Shown piece by piece: positions 56,560 through 64,000 of a stretch of DNA of 64,000 bases (positions are counted from its first letter, which is position 1; each line of letters begins with the position of its first letter). The stretch covers positions 336,213 through 400,212 of the forward strand of contig PHCV01000001.1 in assembly GCA_002842395.1 (NCBI GenBank), in the 5' to 3' direction. A program made the position numbers and the translations under genes. The stretch comes from Betaproteobacteria bacterium HGW-Betaproteobacteria-11 (GTDB lineage: Bacteria > Pseudomonadota > Gammaproteobacteria > Burkholderiales > Rhodocyclaceae). The notes beneath the pieces are model-generated. The model had not been told where the DNA came from and made no database searches. It was given only the letters and a program-made list of their open reading frames with translations.

Positions 56560-57042
56560 ATGACTGTTTTCACAATAGGCTACGAAGGACTTGATATCGA
56601 CGCGTTTATGTCGCTGCTCGCAGAGCACGGCATTGACACGATTGTCGACGTCCGTGAGCTTCCCTTGTCCCGCAAGCCCGGCTTCTCCAAGAAGTCCCTT
56701 GCGAACCTCCTGAACTTCTCCAGTCGCGAGTACGTCCATATGGTCGATCTCGGCTGCCCGAAGCTGGTGCGCGACCGCTATCGTGAAGATGGCAACTGGA
56801 AGCGCTACACCGAAGGCTTTTTGAAGCACCTCAAGACGCAAGACGATGCCATCGCCGAGCTTTCAGCGTTGGCAGCATCGGCGAACTGTGCGTTGCTTTG
56901 CTTCGAGGCGGACTCGAACTTCTGCCATCGCTCGATGGTGGCGAATGCGGTCAAAGATTACTGCGGTGCGCGTGTCACGCACATCAAGGCTTCAGCTAAA
57001 AAAGCGAGCCCTGTGGCGTCACTTCAACTGGCTTTCGCTTAG
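56560..57042 (+). CDS. DUF488 family protein
   Basis: 160 residues with the family marks FTIGYEG at the start, DTIVDVRELPLSRKPGFSKK and the cysteine motif CALLCFEADSNFCHRSMVA. Function unknown; the Cys-Phe-Glu / Cys-His-Arg residues suggest a catalytic site. ATG 56560 fits the family start. It converges with the next gene, and their coding ends overlap by 47 bases. Members are often found in genomic islands next to restriction genes. Confidence 0.85.
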   Translation: MTVFTIGYEGLDIDAFMSLLAEHGIDTIVDVRELPLSRKPGFSKKSLANLLNFSSREYVHMVDLGCPKLVRDRYREDGNWKRYTEGFLKHLKTQDDAIAELSALAASANCALLCFEADSNFCHRSMVANAVKDYCGARVTHIKASAKKASPVASLQLAFA

Positions 57043-57826
57043 GCGGGTAAATCAGACTGATAATCAGCCACTGGTCTTGAAACCGGTGCTGGTTTCCCAT
57101 AAAGAACATCAGGTCTTTGCCCGGAAAATCTCCTTCCAGTTTTGCCCGGAACGGTTTTTCCCAATCGACGCCGTGGCTCTGGCGGCAGTGCCAAAATAGG
57201 ACGCCAGCCTCCCAATCGACAATCTTGTGCTTGAACACCTTTTCGCCGTCGGGCGTGTCGCAGGTGTATCGGTAGTAGAAGTCGAAGGGCACCTTCCGCA
57301 GCGTCTGCGTCATCTTTTTGACTTCGGTGTCGCTGAAAAGCTGCCCCTGCATCTCATAGTGCAACAGCTTATCGCGCTCCTCATCAGTCCACTCCGCATT
57401 CCTCGCCTCAACGATTTCCAGCGCCAATACCTGCTTCGGTCGCATCAATGCCAATGACAGGCCAGTCGCAGCACGATCAATCTTCAGTGCATCGAAATCT
57501 GTAAACGTAGGGAGTTTTTCAATCCAAGGCCAGCGTGCATCCCACTGCTTTTTGGTGTCGATCACGTCACCACAGTTGATCGTGTCGACGTAGAGCTTGT
57601 GGCTTTCTGCCCGATGATCCTTGTTCGCCTTCTCGACGCGCACCTCAATCCACTGCCACTTCTTGAATTTTTGACCTTCCTCAATCAAGCGAAATGGCAC
57701 CGGGTACAAGCGTCGCATCGCCCCTTGCTCATTGATGCCTGCAACGCACGACGTTTCGACGTGCTGAGCACTGGGCGACGGGTACGTTTTAGCCAGAATC
57801 AAAATGCGTTCGATTTGCGATGCCAT
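56996..57826 (-). CDS. Hypothetical protein, 276 aa, partner of DUF488
   Basis: No family I can name with confidence. N-terminal half begins ERILILAKTYPSPSAQHVET and contains GAMRRLYPVPFRLI and KWQWIEVRVEKANKD, a Trp-rich beta pattern that could be a PUA/ASCH-like fold. The C-terminal half has FWHCRQSHG. Soluble, no signal. It is the last gene of the minus-strand island operon and overlaps the DUF488 gene tail to tail. Composition is AT-richer than the core chromosome. Confidence 0.8.
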   Translation of the reverse strand: MASQIERILILAKTYPSPSAQHVETSCVAGINEQGAMRRLYPVPFRLIEEGQKFKKWQWIEVRVEKANKDHRAESHKLYVDTINCGDVIDTKKQWDARWPWIEKLPTFTDFDALKIDRAATGLSLALMRPKQVLALEIVEARNAEWTDEERDKLLHYEMQGQLFSDTEVKKMTQTLRKVPFDFYYRYTCDTPDGEKVFKHKIVDWEAGVLFWHCRQSHGVDWEKPFRAKLEGDFPGKDLMFFMGNQHRFQDQWLIISLIYPPKRKPVEVTPQGSLF

Positions 57827-57883
57827 CCAATCTCCTTCGTTCTATCTGGCGCTTGGTGCCTGCCGCAATGCCAGCCTAAATGC

Positions 57884-58342
57884 TCACTGACCAATTCTGC
57901 TTTTCAGACTCTGGTGGAAGTTGTCGGCGGAGGTCACGGTTCGAGCTGCAGTGCTCTCGCTGAAAGCAACAACCTTGTCACGCTGATAGAGATCGATGAA
58001 TTGATCTAGGTGTGCCTTGCTTTTCAAAACAGGCCACTTCTTCAGGTAATCCGGCAAATTCGTTGCCTCAAGCGTGTAAGTGCTGATTCTCCTGTCCTGG
58101 TCAGTCGCTACTCCGATTTCAAAGGGCACCCACCAGGAGGAAACAGTATTGGCAGAAGTGACCGCCATCAGGTGCGTACATTGACGGACTCGCGTCACAA
58201 TCACGGAGGTGATGTCATCGGTTGACTGCAGTTGCGGATCAAGGACATCAACATACGACTGAACGCCGCGCGCACGCAGGTAGCTGGCTATCTCAAGTGC
58301 TGCTGGCTTATCAACGCTTTTGTGTGAGATGAATACGGGCAT
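57884..58342 (-). CDS. TIR domain protein 1
   Basis: 152 residues, almost entirely one TIR domain: strand A PVFISHKSVDK, a BB-loop region around residues 33-45, and helix C with the putative NADase glutamate Glu75 in WWVPFEIGVA. No effector or membrane segment is attached. Bacterial TIR domains cleave NAD+ or make signalling nucleotides in anti-phage immunity. It is the third of three TIR genes in the cluster and is 44 bases from the 187-residue unknown. Confidence 0.85.
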   Translation of the reverse strand: MPVFISHKSVDKPAALEIASYLRARGVQSYVDVLDPQLQSTDDITSVIVTRVRQCTHLMAVTSANTVSSWWVPFEIGVATDQDRRISTYTLEATNLPDYLKKWPVLKSKAHLDQFIDLYQRDKVVAFSESTAARTVTSADNFHQSLKSRIGQ

Positions 58343-58386
58343 TTATGTTCCTTTTTTATGTTCGTCTGAATGGTTGATGCCTGTAG

Positions 58387-58950
58387 TCAAGCCAACTTGG
58401 TTACGTCGACCAGCTTGTACATGCTCACCAATTCATCTTGGATGGCACGCATGATTGCTCGGACGTCGCTCCACTGAGAAATCATGTCATTTAGTTTCGG
58501 ATATGCTTTTTGTCGCTCGAAAGGAGGTAATGCCTTGTCGCTGGTGTTCTCCCACCAGAAGCGATAGTCGGCTTGCCACGTCTCAAGAAATGGTCGAAGC
58601 ACATCACGCATTGCGCGATGAATCAACGCGCCAAGGTGGTTTTCGATACCGGCACCAGTGCGGATGCCGAGGAGTTTTCTCGGCTTCACATAGGTCGAGC
58701 AGACAGGAAACTGGCGCATGATTTTTCGCGCCTCACTGAAAAACGTGTGTAACGATGAAAGGCTTTCGGCATAGACCTCACCTGAAAAATCCGTGCAGTC
58801 GCGATCTTTGGATTTTCCGGTAACTGCAATTCTCGTCGCCAGCTCGGTATACAGTTCCCACGCACACTGCCGGTCACTTTCCTCAAAGTCGGCCCCCAGC
58901 TTGAGGAACCCAATATCTATCGAAAAATTGCCCTTCTTCATTACGGCCAT
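58387..58950 (-). CDS. Hypothetical protein, 187 aa, of the TIR cluster
   Basis: Unrecognised. Predicted mostly alpha-helical and soluble, with an N-terminal strand FSIDIGFLKLGADFEES and helical segments CAWELYTELATRIAV and SSLHTFFSEARKIMRQ. It lies nine bases downstream of TIR gene 2 and upstream of TIR gene 1, so it is almost certainly part of the same system, perhaps as a sensor, scaffold or inhibitor. No nuclease, NADase or membrane feature is visible. Confidence 0.82.
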   Translation of the reverse strand: MAVMKKGNFSIDIGFLKLGADFEESDRQCAWELYTELATRIAVTGKSKDRDCTDFSGEVYAESLSSLHTFFSEARKIMRQFPVCSTYVKPRKLLGIRTGAGIENHLGALIHRAMRDVLRPFLETWQADYRFWWENTSDKALPPFERQKAYPKLNDMISQWSDVRAIMRAIQDELVSMYKLVDVTKLA

Positions 58951-58959
58951 ATCTATCTC

Positions 58960-59508
58960 CTATCCGTTTCGCTGACGCATCGGTCGTGAGTTGTCGATCT
59001 GCCACTGCGGCTTCGCGATAGCGGTGTCGATCAACTGGGTCAATCCTTGAGCCGTAAGCCCACTCCAGTGAGTCCAAGCCGCGTACCCGCTCTTGCAGTT
59101 GTCAAGAAACCGATCAGGCACAACGATCTCGCCAGCCGGGTTCTTGGCATGTGTGGGTAAGACGATGCCAATCAGGCCGTGGCATTTGTCCAGGGTCGCC
59201 TTGATCTCCCAATCCAGATACTTGCGCTGGTGGCTCTGCGCGCCGATCAAAATAATGGTGCAGGATGTGCCGGTAATGTATTTCTCCCGGATCTGTTGCA
59301 TCACGTACTCGGTGTTGTCGCTCTGGATCAGGCGTTCCAACGAGTTATCTCGAATCGCTTCATACTGATCGTGAAAGTGGCGAGAGAATTCGTCGTAATA
59401 CGCTTGATCGCCACCGTGGTGATAACTGACGAACACCTTCCGCCGTGTTGGTTTCATCAGCGCAGCCAACAGGCCGTTCATATTCGGATCGCCGTAAAAA
59501 CCTGTCAT
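58960..59508 (-). CDS. TIR-like (DUF1863/ThsB-type) protein 2
   Basis: 182 residues. After about 20 residues comes KVFVSYHHGGDQAYYDEF, then TEYVMQQIREKYITGTSCTI, and YLDWEIKATL with a putative catalytic Glu101. This is the pattern of the MTH538/DUF1863 TIR-like family to which Thoeris ThsB belongs. No ThsA-type SIR2 or Macro-SLOG partner is present in the window. The start may be M1 or Met10. It begins one base after the stop of TIR gene 3. Confidence 0.85.
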   Translation of the reverse strand: MTGFYGDPNMNGLLAALMKPTRRKVFVSYHHGGDQAYYDEFSRHFHDQYEAIRDNSLERLIQSDNTEYVMQQIREKYITGTSCTIILIGAQSHQRKYLDWEIKATLDKCHGLIGIVLPTHAKNPAGEIVVPDRFLDNCKSGYAAWTHWSGLTAQGLTQLIDTAIAKPQWQIDNSRPMRQRNG

Positions 59509-59509
59509 A

Positions 59510-59965
59510 TTATTTCCCGAAGGCGAAAAGTCCCGCCACCAGTAGCCCGAGTATTAATAGCCCCTTCTGCTTTTCAGCCTTGATCGCTTCCGCGATTCCG
59601 CCAATGGTCGCCCGGGCATCCTCTTGCCGCTGTCCCGCGAGATTGACCGCTTGGTATTGCCTCATCCACCCTGGAAGTGCGTCTGGTGGCTGATCCCAGA
59701 TGATCGGAACCAATTTTTTGTTTCCAGCGACCGCAGCACCCATTTCCTGCATCACCCACGGCGAGGCGCAAGCAGTGCGGCTCGCAAGGCAAAGCACCCA
59801 AGTTGAACTGCGTAGGTTGTCCATAATGTGGGGCATCCAACGCTCGCCCGGCGGCATGGAAACTGAGGCCAAATACACGCTCAGCCCCTCTTGTGTGAGG
59901 TGACGGTGCAGGAATTCTGCAAAGGGCGAATCTGCTGCCGCGTGGGAAATGAATACGTCAGCCAT
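59510..59965 (-). CDS. TIR domain protein 3 with C-terminal membrane helix
   Basis: 151 residues: a TIR domain starting [20 protein letters not shown] with putative catalytic Glu74 in [11 protein letters not shown], and a hydrophobic C-terminal segment (about residues 133-150, [17 protein letters not shown]) that would anchor it in the membrane. Its ATG lies inside the last codons of hsdR (8-base overlap), so it is translationally coupled to the restriction subunit. Confidence 0.87.
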   Translation of the reverse strand: MADVFISHAAADSPFAEFLHRHLTQEGLSVYLASVSMPPGERWMPHIMDNLRSSTWVLCLASRTACASPWVMQEMGAAVAGNKKLVPIIWDQPPDALPGWMRQYQAVNLAGQRQEDARATIGGIAEAIKAEKQKGLLILGLLVAGLFAFGK

Positions 59966-62900
59966 TGCCACCCCTTGGCATGCTCCACGTTGACGACAAC
60001 GCCTCTGCCTGCTGCAGCACCGTCTGCACGGCTGCATCCTGAAGATCAGGCGGATAGCCATACTTGCGCAAAATGCGCTTCACCAGCACCCGCATCCGCG
60101 CACGAGCAGAATCGCGGTGCGCCCAATCGACCGACACGTTTTCTCGCAGACTGACCAACAACTCGTGCGCAATGAGTTTCAGCTTGTCGTCACCCAGCAT
60201 TTGAATGGCGCTTTCGTTCTCGGCCAGTGCGTCGTAGAAAGCGATTTCATCTTCGGACAATCCTTGCTCTTCGCCACGCTGGCGCGCGGCCCGGATGTCC
60301 TTGGCAAGTTGGATCAGCTCCTGCAGCACCTCGGCGGTCGTGATCGCATTGGCGTGGTAACGCGCCACCGCATCTTCCAATCGCTCCGAGAAGGCCTTGG
60401 TCTGCACGACGTTGGCCTTGCTCCGCGAACGAATGCCGTCGTTGATCAGTTTGCGCAACGCCTCTAGGGCGAGGTTCTTTCGCTCCATCTGTTGGACTTC
60501 CGCGAGAAACTCGTCGGACAGGATGGAGATGTCCGGGCTCTTGATACCTGCGGCTGCTAGGATGTCCACGATCTCGGTCGACACCACCGCACGACTGACA
60601 ATCTGCTGGATGGCCAACTCACGCTCTTGCTGTGTCACGCCAGAACCTGTGCTGCTCTTGACCAGCGCAGCACGAATGGCCTGGAAGAAGCCAATTTCCT
60701 CGCGGATATCACGGGCCTCGTCGGAGGCAGATGCCAGAGAGAACGCCTTTGAGAGCGCCAGCACCGCATCCTGATAGCGGCGATGCGCGTCTCTCTTGCC
60801 GTCCTTAGTCTTTTCCTTCGCCGCCAACTTTTGCTGCAGATCGAGAATCCACTCGATGGCACCGGCCATCATTGCCAAGCGTTCCTGCGGCGTCCCAGTC
60901 ATTGCAGATGCGTAGTCGAAGCCGTGGTACATATCGCGCACGACCTCGTACTTCTCCATCATCACCGCGATGGCCTGCGCTTCGTCGACGCCGGTGTTTT
61001 CCTGATCGTTCTTTGAATATTGCTGCAGGGCCGACTTGAGGTTCTGCGCGATGCCGATGTAGTCCACGATCAACCCGGCGGGCTTGTCGCGGAACACCCG
61101 GTTCACCCGAGCAATCGCCTGCATCAATCCGTGCCCTTGCATCGGCTTGTCCACGTACATCGTGTGCATACAGGGCGCATCAAAGCCCGTGAGCCACATA
61201 TCCCGAACGATCACCAGTCTGAGCGGGTCTTTCGGATCACGAGCGCGTTTTGCCAGCAGATCTCGCCGCGCTTTGTTGCCGATGTGCTGTTGCCACTCTT
61301 GCGGGTCGCTCGCCGCGCCCGTCATCACGATCTTGACCGATCCGGCGTTGTCATCCGTGCTGTGCCAGTCTGGGCGCAGCTTCACGATCTCGTCGTACAG
61401 CTTCACGCAGATGCGACGGCTCATACACACCACCATCGCCTTCCCGTCCAGCGCCGCCACGCGATCTTCAAAGTGGGTGACCATGTCCTTGGCCACCAAG
61501 GCCAGCCGCTTGTCACTGCCCACCAAGGCTTCGACCGTTGACCACTTTTTCTTAAAGCGCTCCTGCTCAACTTCCGGATCGTCCTCGGTGAGTTCGTTCA
61601 CCTCGGCATCGATCTTGGGCTTTTCGTCCTCATCGAGCTCAATGCGCGCCAGCCTCGACTCATAGTAGATCGGCACAGTCGCACCATCCTCGACTGCTCG
61701 GCTGATGTCGTACACGTCGATATAGTTGCCAAACACGGCCGGGGTGTTCACGTCGTCGGCTTCAATCGGGGTGCCGGTGAAGCCGATAAAGGAGGCGTTG
61801 GGCAGTGCGTCACGAAGGTATTTGGCGAACCCGTAGGAAATTTCGCCGGTCTTTGCGTCTACCTTGGCTTTGAAGCCGTACTGGCTGCGGTGGGCCTCAT
61901 CCGCAATGACGATCACATTGCGACGATCCGTCAGCGCTTGGCCGGTCTCGCCGAATTTCTGCAGGGTGGTGAAAATCACCCCGCCAGAGGCACGAGCCAA
62001 ATGCTTCTGCAAGTCTTCACGGCTGTCTGCCTGCACCGGCGTCTGGCGAATTAGGTCGCGGCACATTGAGAACGTGGCGAACAGTTGATCGTCGAGGTCG
62101 TTCCGGTCAGTCAGCACCACCAGTGTTGGGTTGGCCAGTGCAGGGTGTTTGACGAGCTGCCCGGCATAGAACGCCATAAGCAGGCTTTTGCCGGAGCCCT
62201 GGGTGTGCCAGATCACGCCGACACGTTGATTGCCACCGGGCGCGGATGCCGTCACTGTGCTGTTGACCGCGTGCCGTACCGCGTGGAACTGGTGGTAGCC
62301 CGCGATGATCTTTGCCAAGCCTGAGCCTGTTTCTCCGAATACCGTGAAGTGGCAAAGCAGGTCGAGCAGGCGGCGCTGATGAAAAACGCCATCGATCAGG
62401 GTGGATAGTTCCGGCGCACCCTTCGGTGCAACGTCTTTGCCGTCGGTCGTTCGCCACGGCATGAAGCGTTCCAGGTCGGCCGAGAGTGAGCCGACCCGGG
62501 CGGTGATGCCGTCCGATGTCACGAGCAGGGCATTGAGGTTGAACAGTGCTGGAATCTGCTTTTTGTAGGTCTGCAGTTGGTTGAACGCCCCGACCAAGGT
62601 CGCATTACCGCTTCCCGGTGCTTTCAACTCGATCACACCGAGCGGCAATCCATTCACGAAAATAACCACGTCAGGACGGCGGTTGTACTGCCCGGCGATC
62701 ACCACAAACTGGCTGACTGCCAGCCAGTCGTTCTGCTCTGGATTCTCGAAGTTGATCAGCGATACCTTGCCCGCTGTCAGCGTGCCATCATCAGCGTAGT
62801 ACTCGACATCGACGCCCTCTGTGATCAGCTTGTGGAGGCGGCGGTTCTCCTCCAGGAGCGATGGCAGCTCGAATTGCATCACCTTGCGGATGGCATCCTG

Positions 62901-63101
62901 ACGGGCCTCAAGCGGAAGACCTGGATTGAGCAGCGCAACGGCATTCTCAAAGCGCTTCTTCAGTACCACCTCGTCATGGCTTTCGCGCTCAGGGCGGTGG
63001 CCATCGGGGCCGATGTTTTCCTCTTGCTCGACGCAATATCCCAGCCTACCTAGCTGTTCAAGTAGCGCCTGCTCAACCGCAGCCTCCGATAAAAATGCCA
63101 T
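59958..63101 (-). CDS. hsdR: Type I restriction endonuclease, R subunit
   Basis: 1047 residues, full length. N-terminal PD-(D/E)xK nuclease domain (Asp144 in RPDVVIF, Glu158 and Lys160 in VIELKAPG), then an SF2 translocase with Walker A TQGSGKS (about 300-306), DEAH (401-404), [10 protein letters not shown] and motif [16 protein letters not shown], and a helical C-terminal part. It cleaves DNA after translocation, but needs HsdM and HsdS, neither of which is in the window. It starts two bases after the upstream nuclease-like gene and overlaps TIR gene 3. Confidence 0.95.
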   Translation of the reverse strand: MAFLSEAAVEQALLEQLGRLGYCVEQEENIGPDGHRPERESHDEVVLKKRFENAVALLNPGLPLEARQDAIRKVMQFELPSLLEENRRLHKLITEGVDVEYYADDGTLTAGKVSLINFENPEQNDWLAVSQFVVIAGQYNRRPDVVIFVNGLPLGVIELKAPGSGNATLVGAFNQLQTYKKQIPALFNLNALLVTSDGITARVGSLSADLERFMPWRTTDGKDVAPKGAPELSTLIDGVFHQRRLLDLLCHFTVFGETGSGLAKIIAGYHQFHAVRHAVNSTVTASAPGGNQRVGVIWHTQGSGKSLLMAFYAGQLVKHPALANPTLVVLTDRNDLDDQLFATFSMCRDLIRQTPVQADSREDLQKHLARASGGVIFTTLQKFGETGQALTDRRNVIVIADEAHRSQYGFKAKVDAKTGEISYGFAKYLRDALPNASFIGFTGTPIEADDVNTPAVFGNYIDVYDISRAVEDGATVPIYYESRLARIELDEDEKPKIDAEVNELTEDDPEVEQERFKKKWSTVEALVGSDKRLALVAKDMVTHFEDRVAALDGKAMVVCMSRRICVKLYDEIVKLRPDWHSTDDNAGSVKIVMTGAASDPQEWQQHIGNKARRDLLAKRARDPKDPLRLVIVRDMWLTGFDAPCMHTMYVDKPMQGHGLMQAIARVNRVFRDKPAGLIVDYIGIAQNLKSALQQYSKNDQENTGVDEAQAIAVMMEKYEVVRDMYHGFDYASAMTGTPQERLAMMAGAIEWILDLQQKLAAKEKTKDGKRDAHRRYQDAVLALSKAFSLASASDEARDIREEIGFFQAIRAALVKSSTGSGVTQQERELAIQQIVSRAVVSTEIVDILAAAGIKSPDISILSDEFLAEVQQMERKNLALEALRKLINDGIRSRSKANVVQTKAFSERLEDAVARYHANAITTAEVLQELIQLAKDIRAARQRGEEQGLSEDEIAFYDALAENESAIQMLGDDKLKLIAHELLVSLRENVSVDWAHRDSARARMRVLVKRILRKYGYPPDLQDAAVQTVLQQAEALSSTWSMPRGGNG

Positions 63102-63103
63102 TT

Positions 63104-63859
63104 TTATTCGTCCCTGTAAATTTCCAAAAACTCAATAAGACTTGCCTGGTCTTCATCTGACAGGTGATCCTCCACGATTCGAATCCACACCGCTCCAGCA
63201 GGAGATCTGATCATTTCTAGACTTTTTGAAATCCATCCGAATGTTGATATCAAACCCTCTTGATCAACTATTCCAACCTTCGAGCCATCAGAAATTAATT
63301 CTGACAATGGGTAGCATTTGCGCTGCCCAAGTTTCGTATTACAAATCGCGTGACCCCAGGCTACGTTCTGTGACGTATGCTCTACGTCTGAATACGTAAG
63401 TGGAACCATATGGAAAAGATTGACTACGGTTGATCGAGTCGCATTGGCAACTTGTTCTGCTGCATTTAGCAGAGAAGCTTCGTCTGCAAATGAAACTTGG
63501 TCATGTAGCTCCGAGTAGCGAAGGTGTTTCATGCAGAGCGGGCAGCTCGTAAGCCCGCTTCTCAGCAGCCCCATTGCCTCCCACTCACGCGGCTGAAAAA
63601 CGCCTGCATCCCGAAGAACCGTCTCTAAATGCTGAGTCTGGGTCGCAACATAAGGGCTATCAGCCGTATGCGCCGTAAGCCACGCCAGTACGCACTTGGC
63701 AAGATAGTTATTGTTCTCGTCTGCGTATTCCGGCGCAAAGATTCCTTGCGGAGGGCCATCTGATCGTGAGGCATTATTCCCGTGGGCTGCAATACGCAAA
63801 ACGTATTCTCCGGAATCTAATGCTCCAAACACACGGTCATTGACCTGAGTTCCATTCAA
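63104..63859 (-). CDS. Restriction-nuclease-like protein, 5' end interrupted
   Basis: At least 251 residues. The central part has a zinc-finger/HNH-like arrangement: [11 protein letters not shown], then [20 protein letters not shown], then [15 protein letters not shown]. It reminds me of BstXI-type endonucleases; I am not certain. No good start exists: TTG 63859 is the only usual start, yet the frame continues upstream with protein-like sequence ([19 protein letters not shown]) to a stop at 63919-63917, inside what appears to be an IS end. The gene is probably truncated at its 5' end. Confidence 0.65.
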   Translation of the reverse strand: MNGTQVNDRVFGALDSGEYVLRIAAHGNNASRSDGPPQGIFAPEYADENNNYLAKCVLAWLTAHTADSPYVATQTQHLETVLRDAGVFQPREWEAMGLLRSGLTSCPLCMKHLRYSELHDQVSFADEASLLNAAEQVANATRSTVVNLFHMVPLTYSDVEHTSQNVAWGHAICNTKLGQRKCYPLSELISDGSKVGIVDQEGLISTFGWISKSLEMIRSPAGAVWIRIVEDHLSDEDQASLIEFLEIYRDE

Positions 63860-63904
63860 CGAAAGAGTGCGGACACTCCAATTCGCAGGAGGAGGAAAAT
63901 TCGC

Positions 63905-64000
63905 TAGATAGTGTCGTCACGAGATAAGAAATGTGTGAAGATTACGCCTTCTGAAAGCATGGAGGGTCAGCGATGGCAGAAGCGTACCGGCGACACGACA
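63905..64000 (+). mobile_element. Left end of an IS5-type insertion sequence (continues beyond window)
   Basis: A transposase start is visible at 63973, and the protein-like frame of the neighbouring nuclease gene runs into a stop just inside this segment. The exact IS boundary and target duplication cannot be fixed without the other end; a CTAG at 63904-63907 is a possible target site. Confidence 0.5.
63973..64000 (+). CDS. N-terminus of an IS5-family transposase (partial)
   Basis: ATG 63973 with GGAGGG six bases upstream encodes MAEAYRRHD before the window ends. The YRRHD start is typical of IS5-family transposases, which continue with ISDxxW. The call rests on nine residues. Confidence 0.5.

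Noticed and set aside
58960..59508. Calling the TIR cluster a Thoeris system
   Set aside because: The DUF1863-type TIR protein is ThsB-like, but no SIR2-SLOG or Macro-type ThsA is encoded in the window, and the other partners are unknown.

Overview
The window looks like chromosomal DNA of a GC-rich, denitrifying-type betaproteobacterium. I would guess the Rhodocyclales. The basis is a cbb3 oxidase cluster with FNR boxes, an NO-stress group (hemerythrin, DUF2249, DNR-type regulator, NnrS), a class I PHA synthase, and the gene order lptD-surA-pdxA-rsmA and dusB-fis-purH. No rRNA or other taxonomic marker is present, so the placement is an inference.

Layout. 1-1245: lower-GC accessory DNA with a gene fragment, a secreted hypothetical protein and a palindromic repeat. 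1309-9967: cbb3 oxidase genes ccoI-ccoS, ccoNOQP, ccoG and fixH, with two identical FNR boxes; the first lies before a possible small RNA. 10001-19850: anaerobiosis and NO block (usp, phaC, hemerythrin, DUF2249, polytopic membrane protein, DNR-like regulator, nnrS, sirB-like, fnr, hemN, TauE/SafE-like). 20038-22835: rhodanese, copper ATPase, copper chaperone. 22837-27703, minus strand: a Fur-box-headed iron module hemP-feoB-feoA-porin-FMN-binding protein-four-helix membrane protein. 27904-37194: housekeeping (ppa, nadE, PII, smr, trxB, M3 peptidase, Fe-S-type regulator, xth). 37247-44293, minus strand: lptD-surA-pdxA-rsmA-flavoprotein. 44409-55651: amgK, murU, pepP, ubiH-like, dusB, fis, purH, pagP, purD, purK, tsaC/sua5. 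56089-56164: tRNA-Ala(CGC).

From about 56200 to the right edge the composition changes and a defence-type island begins: DUF488, a 276-residue unknown, three separate TIR-domain proteins with a 187-residue unknown between them, a type I restriction HsdR translationally coupled to the first TIR gene, and a nuclease-like gene whose 5' end is interrupted by the start of an IS5-type element. No hsdM or hsdS is visible. The TIR cluster is the best candidate here for an undescribed anti-phage system.

Two signals cut across the gene map. A 16-base motif (AAAGTCGGCGCTGGCG) occurs about ten times in both orientations, often between complementary arms whose sequence differs from copy to copy, and several copies are read in frame inside conserved genes. 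FNR-type boxes recur with the same distance (29.5 bp from box centre to a -10-like hexamer) at three promoters, one of which would make a roughly 79-nt RNA ending at a strong terminator.
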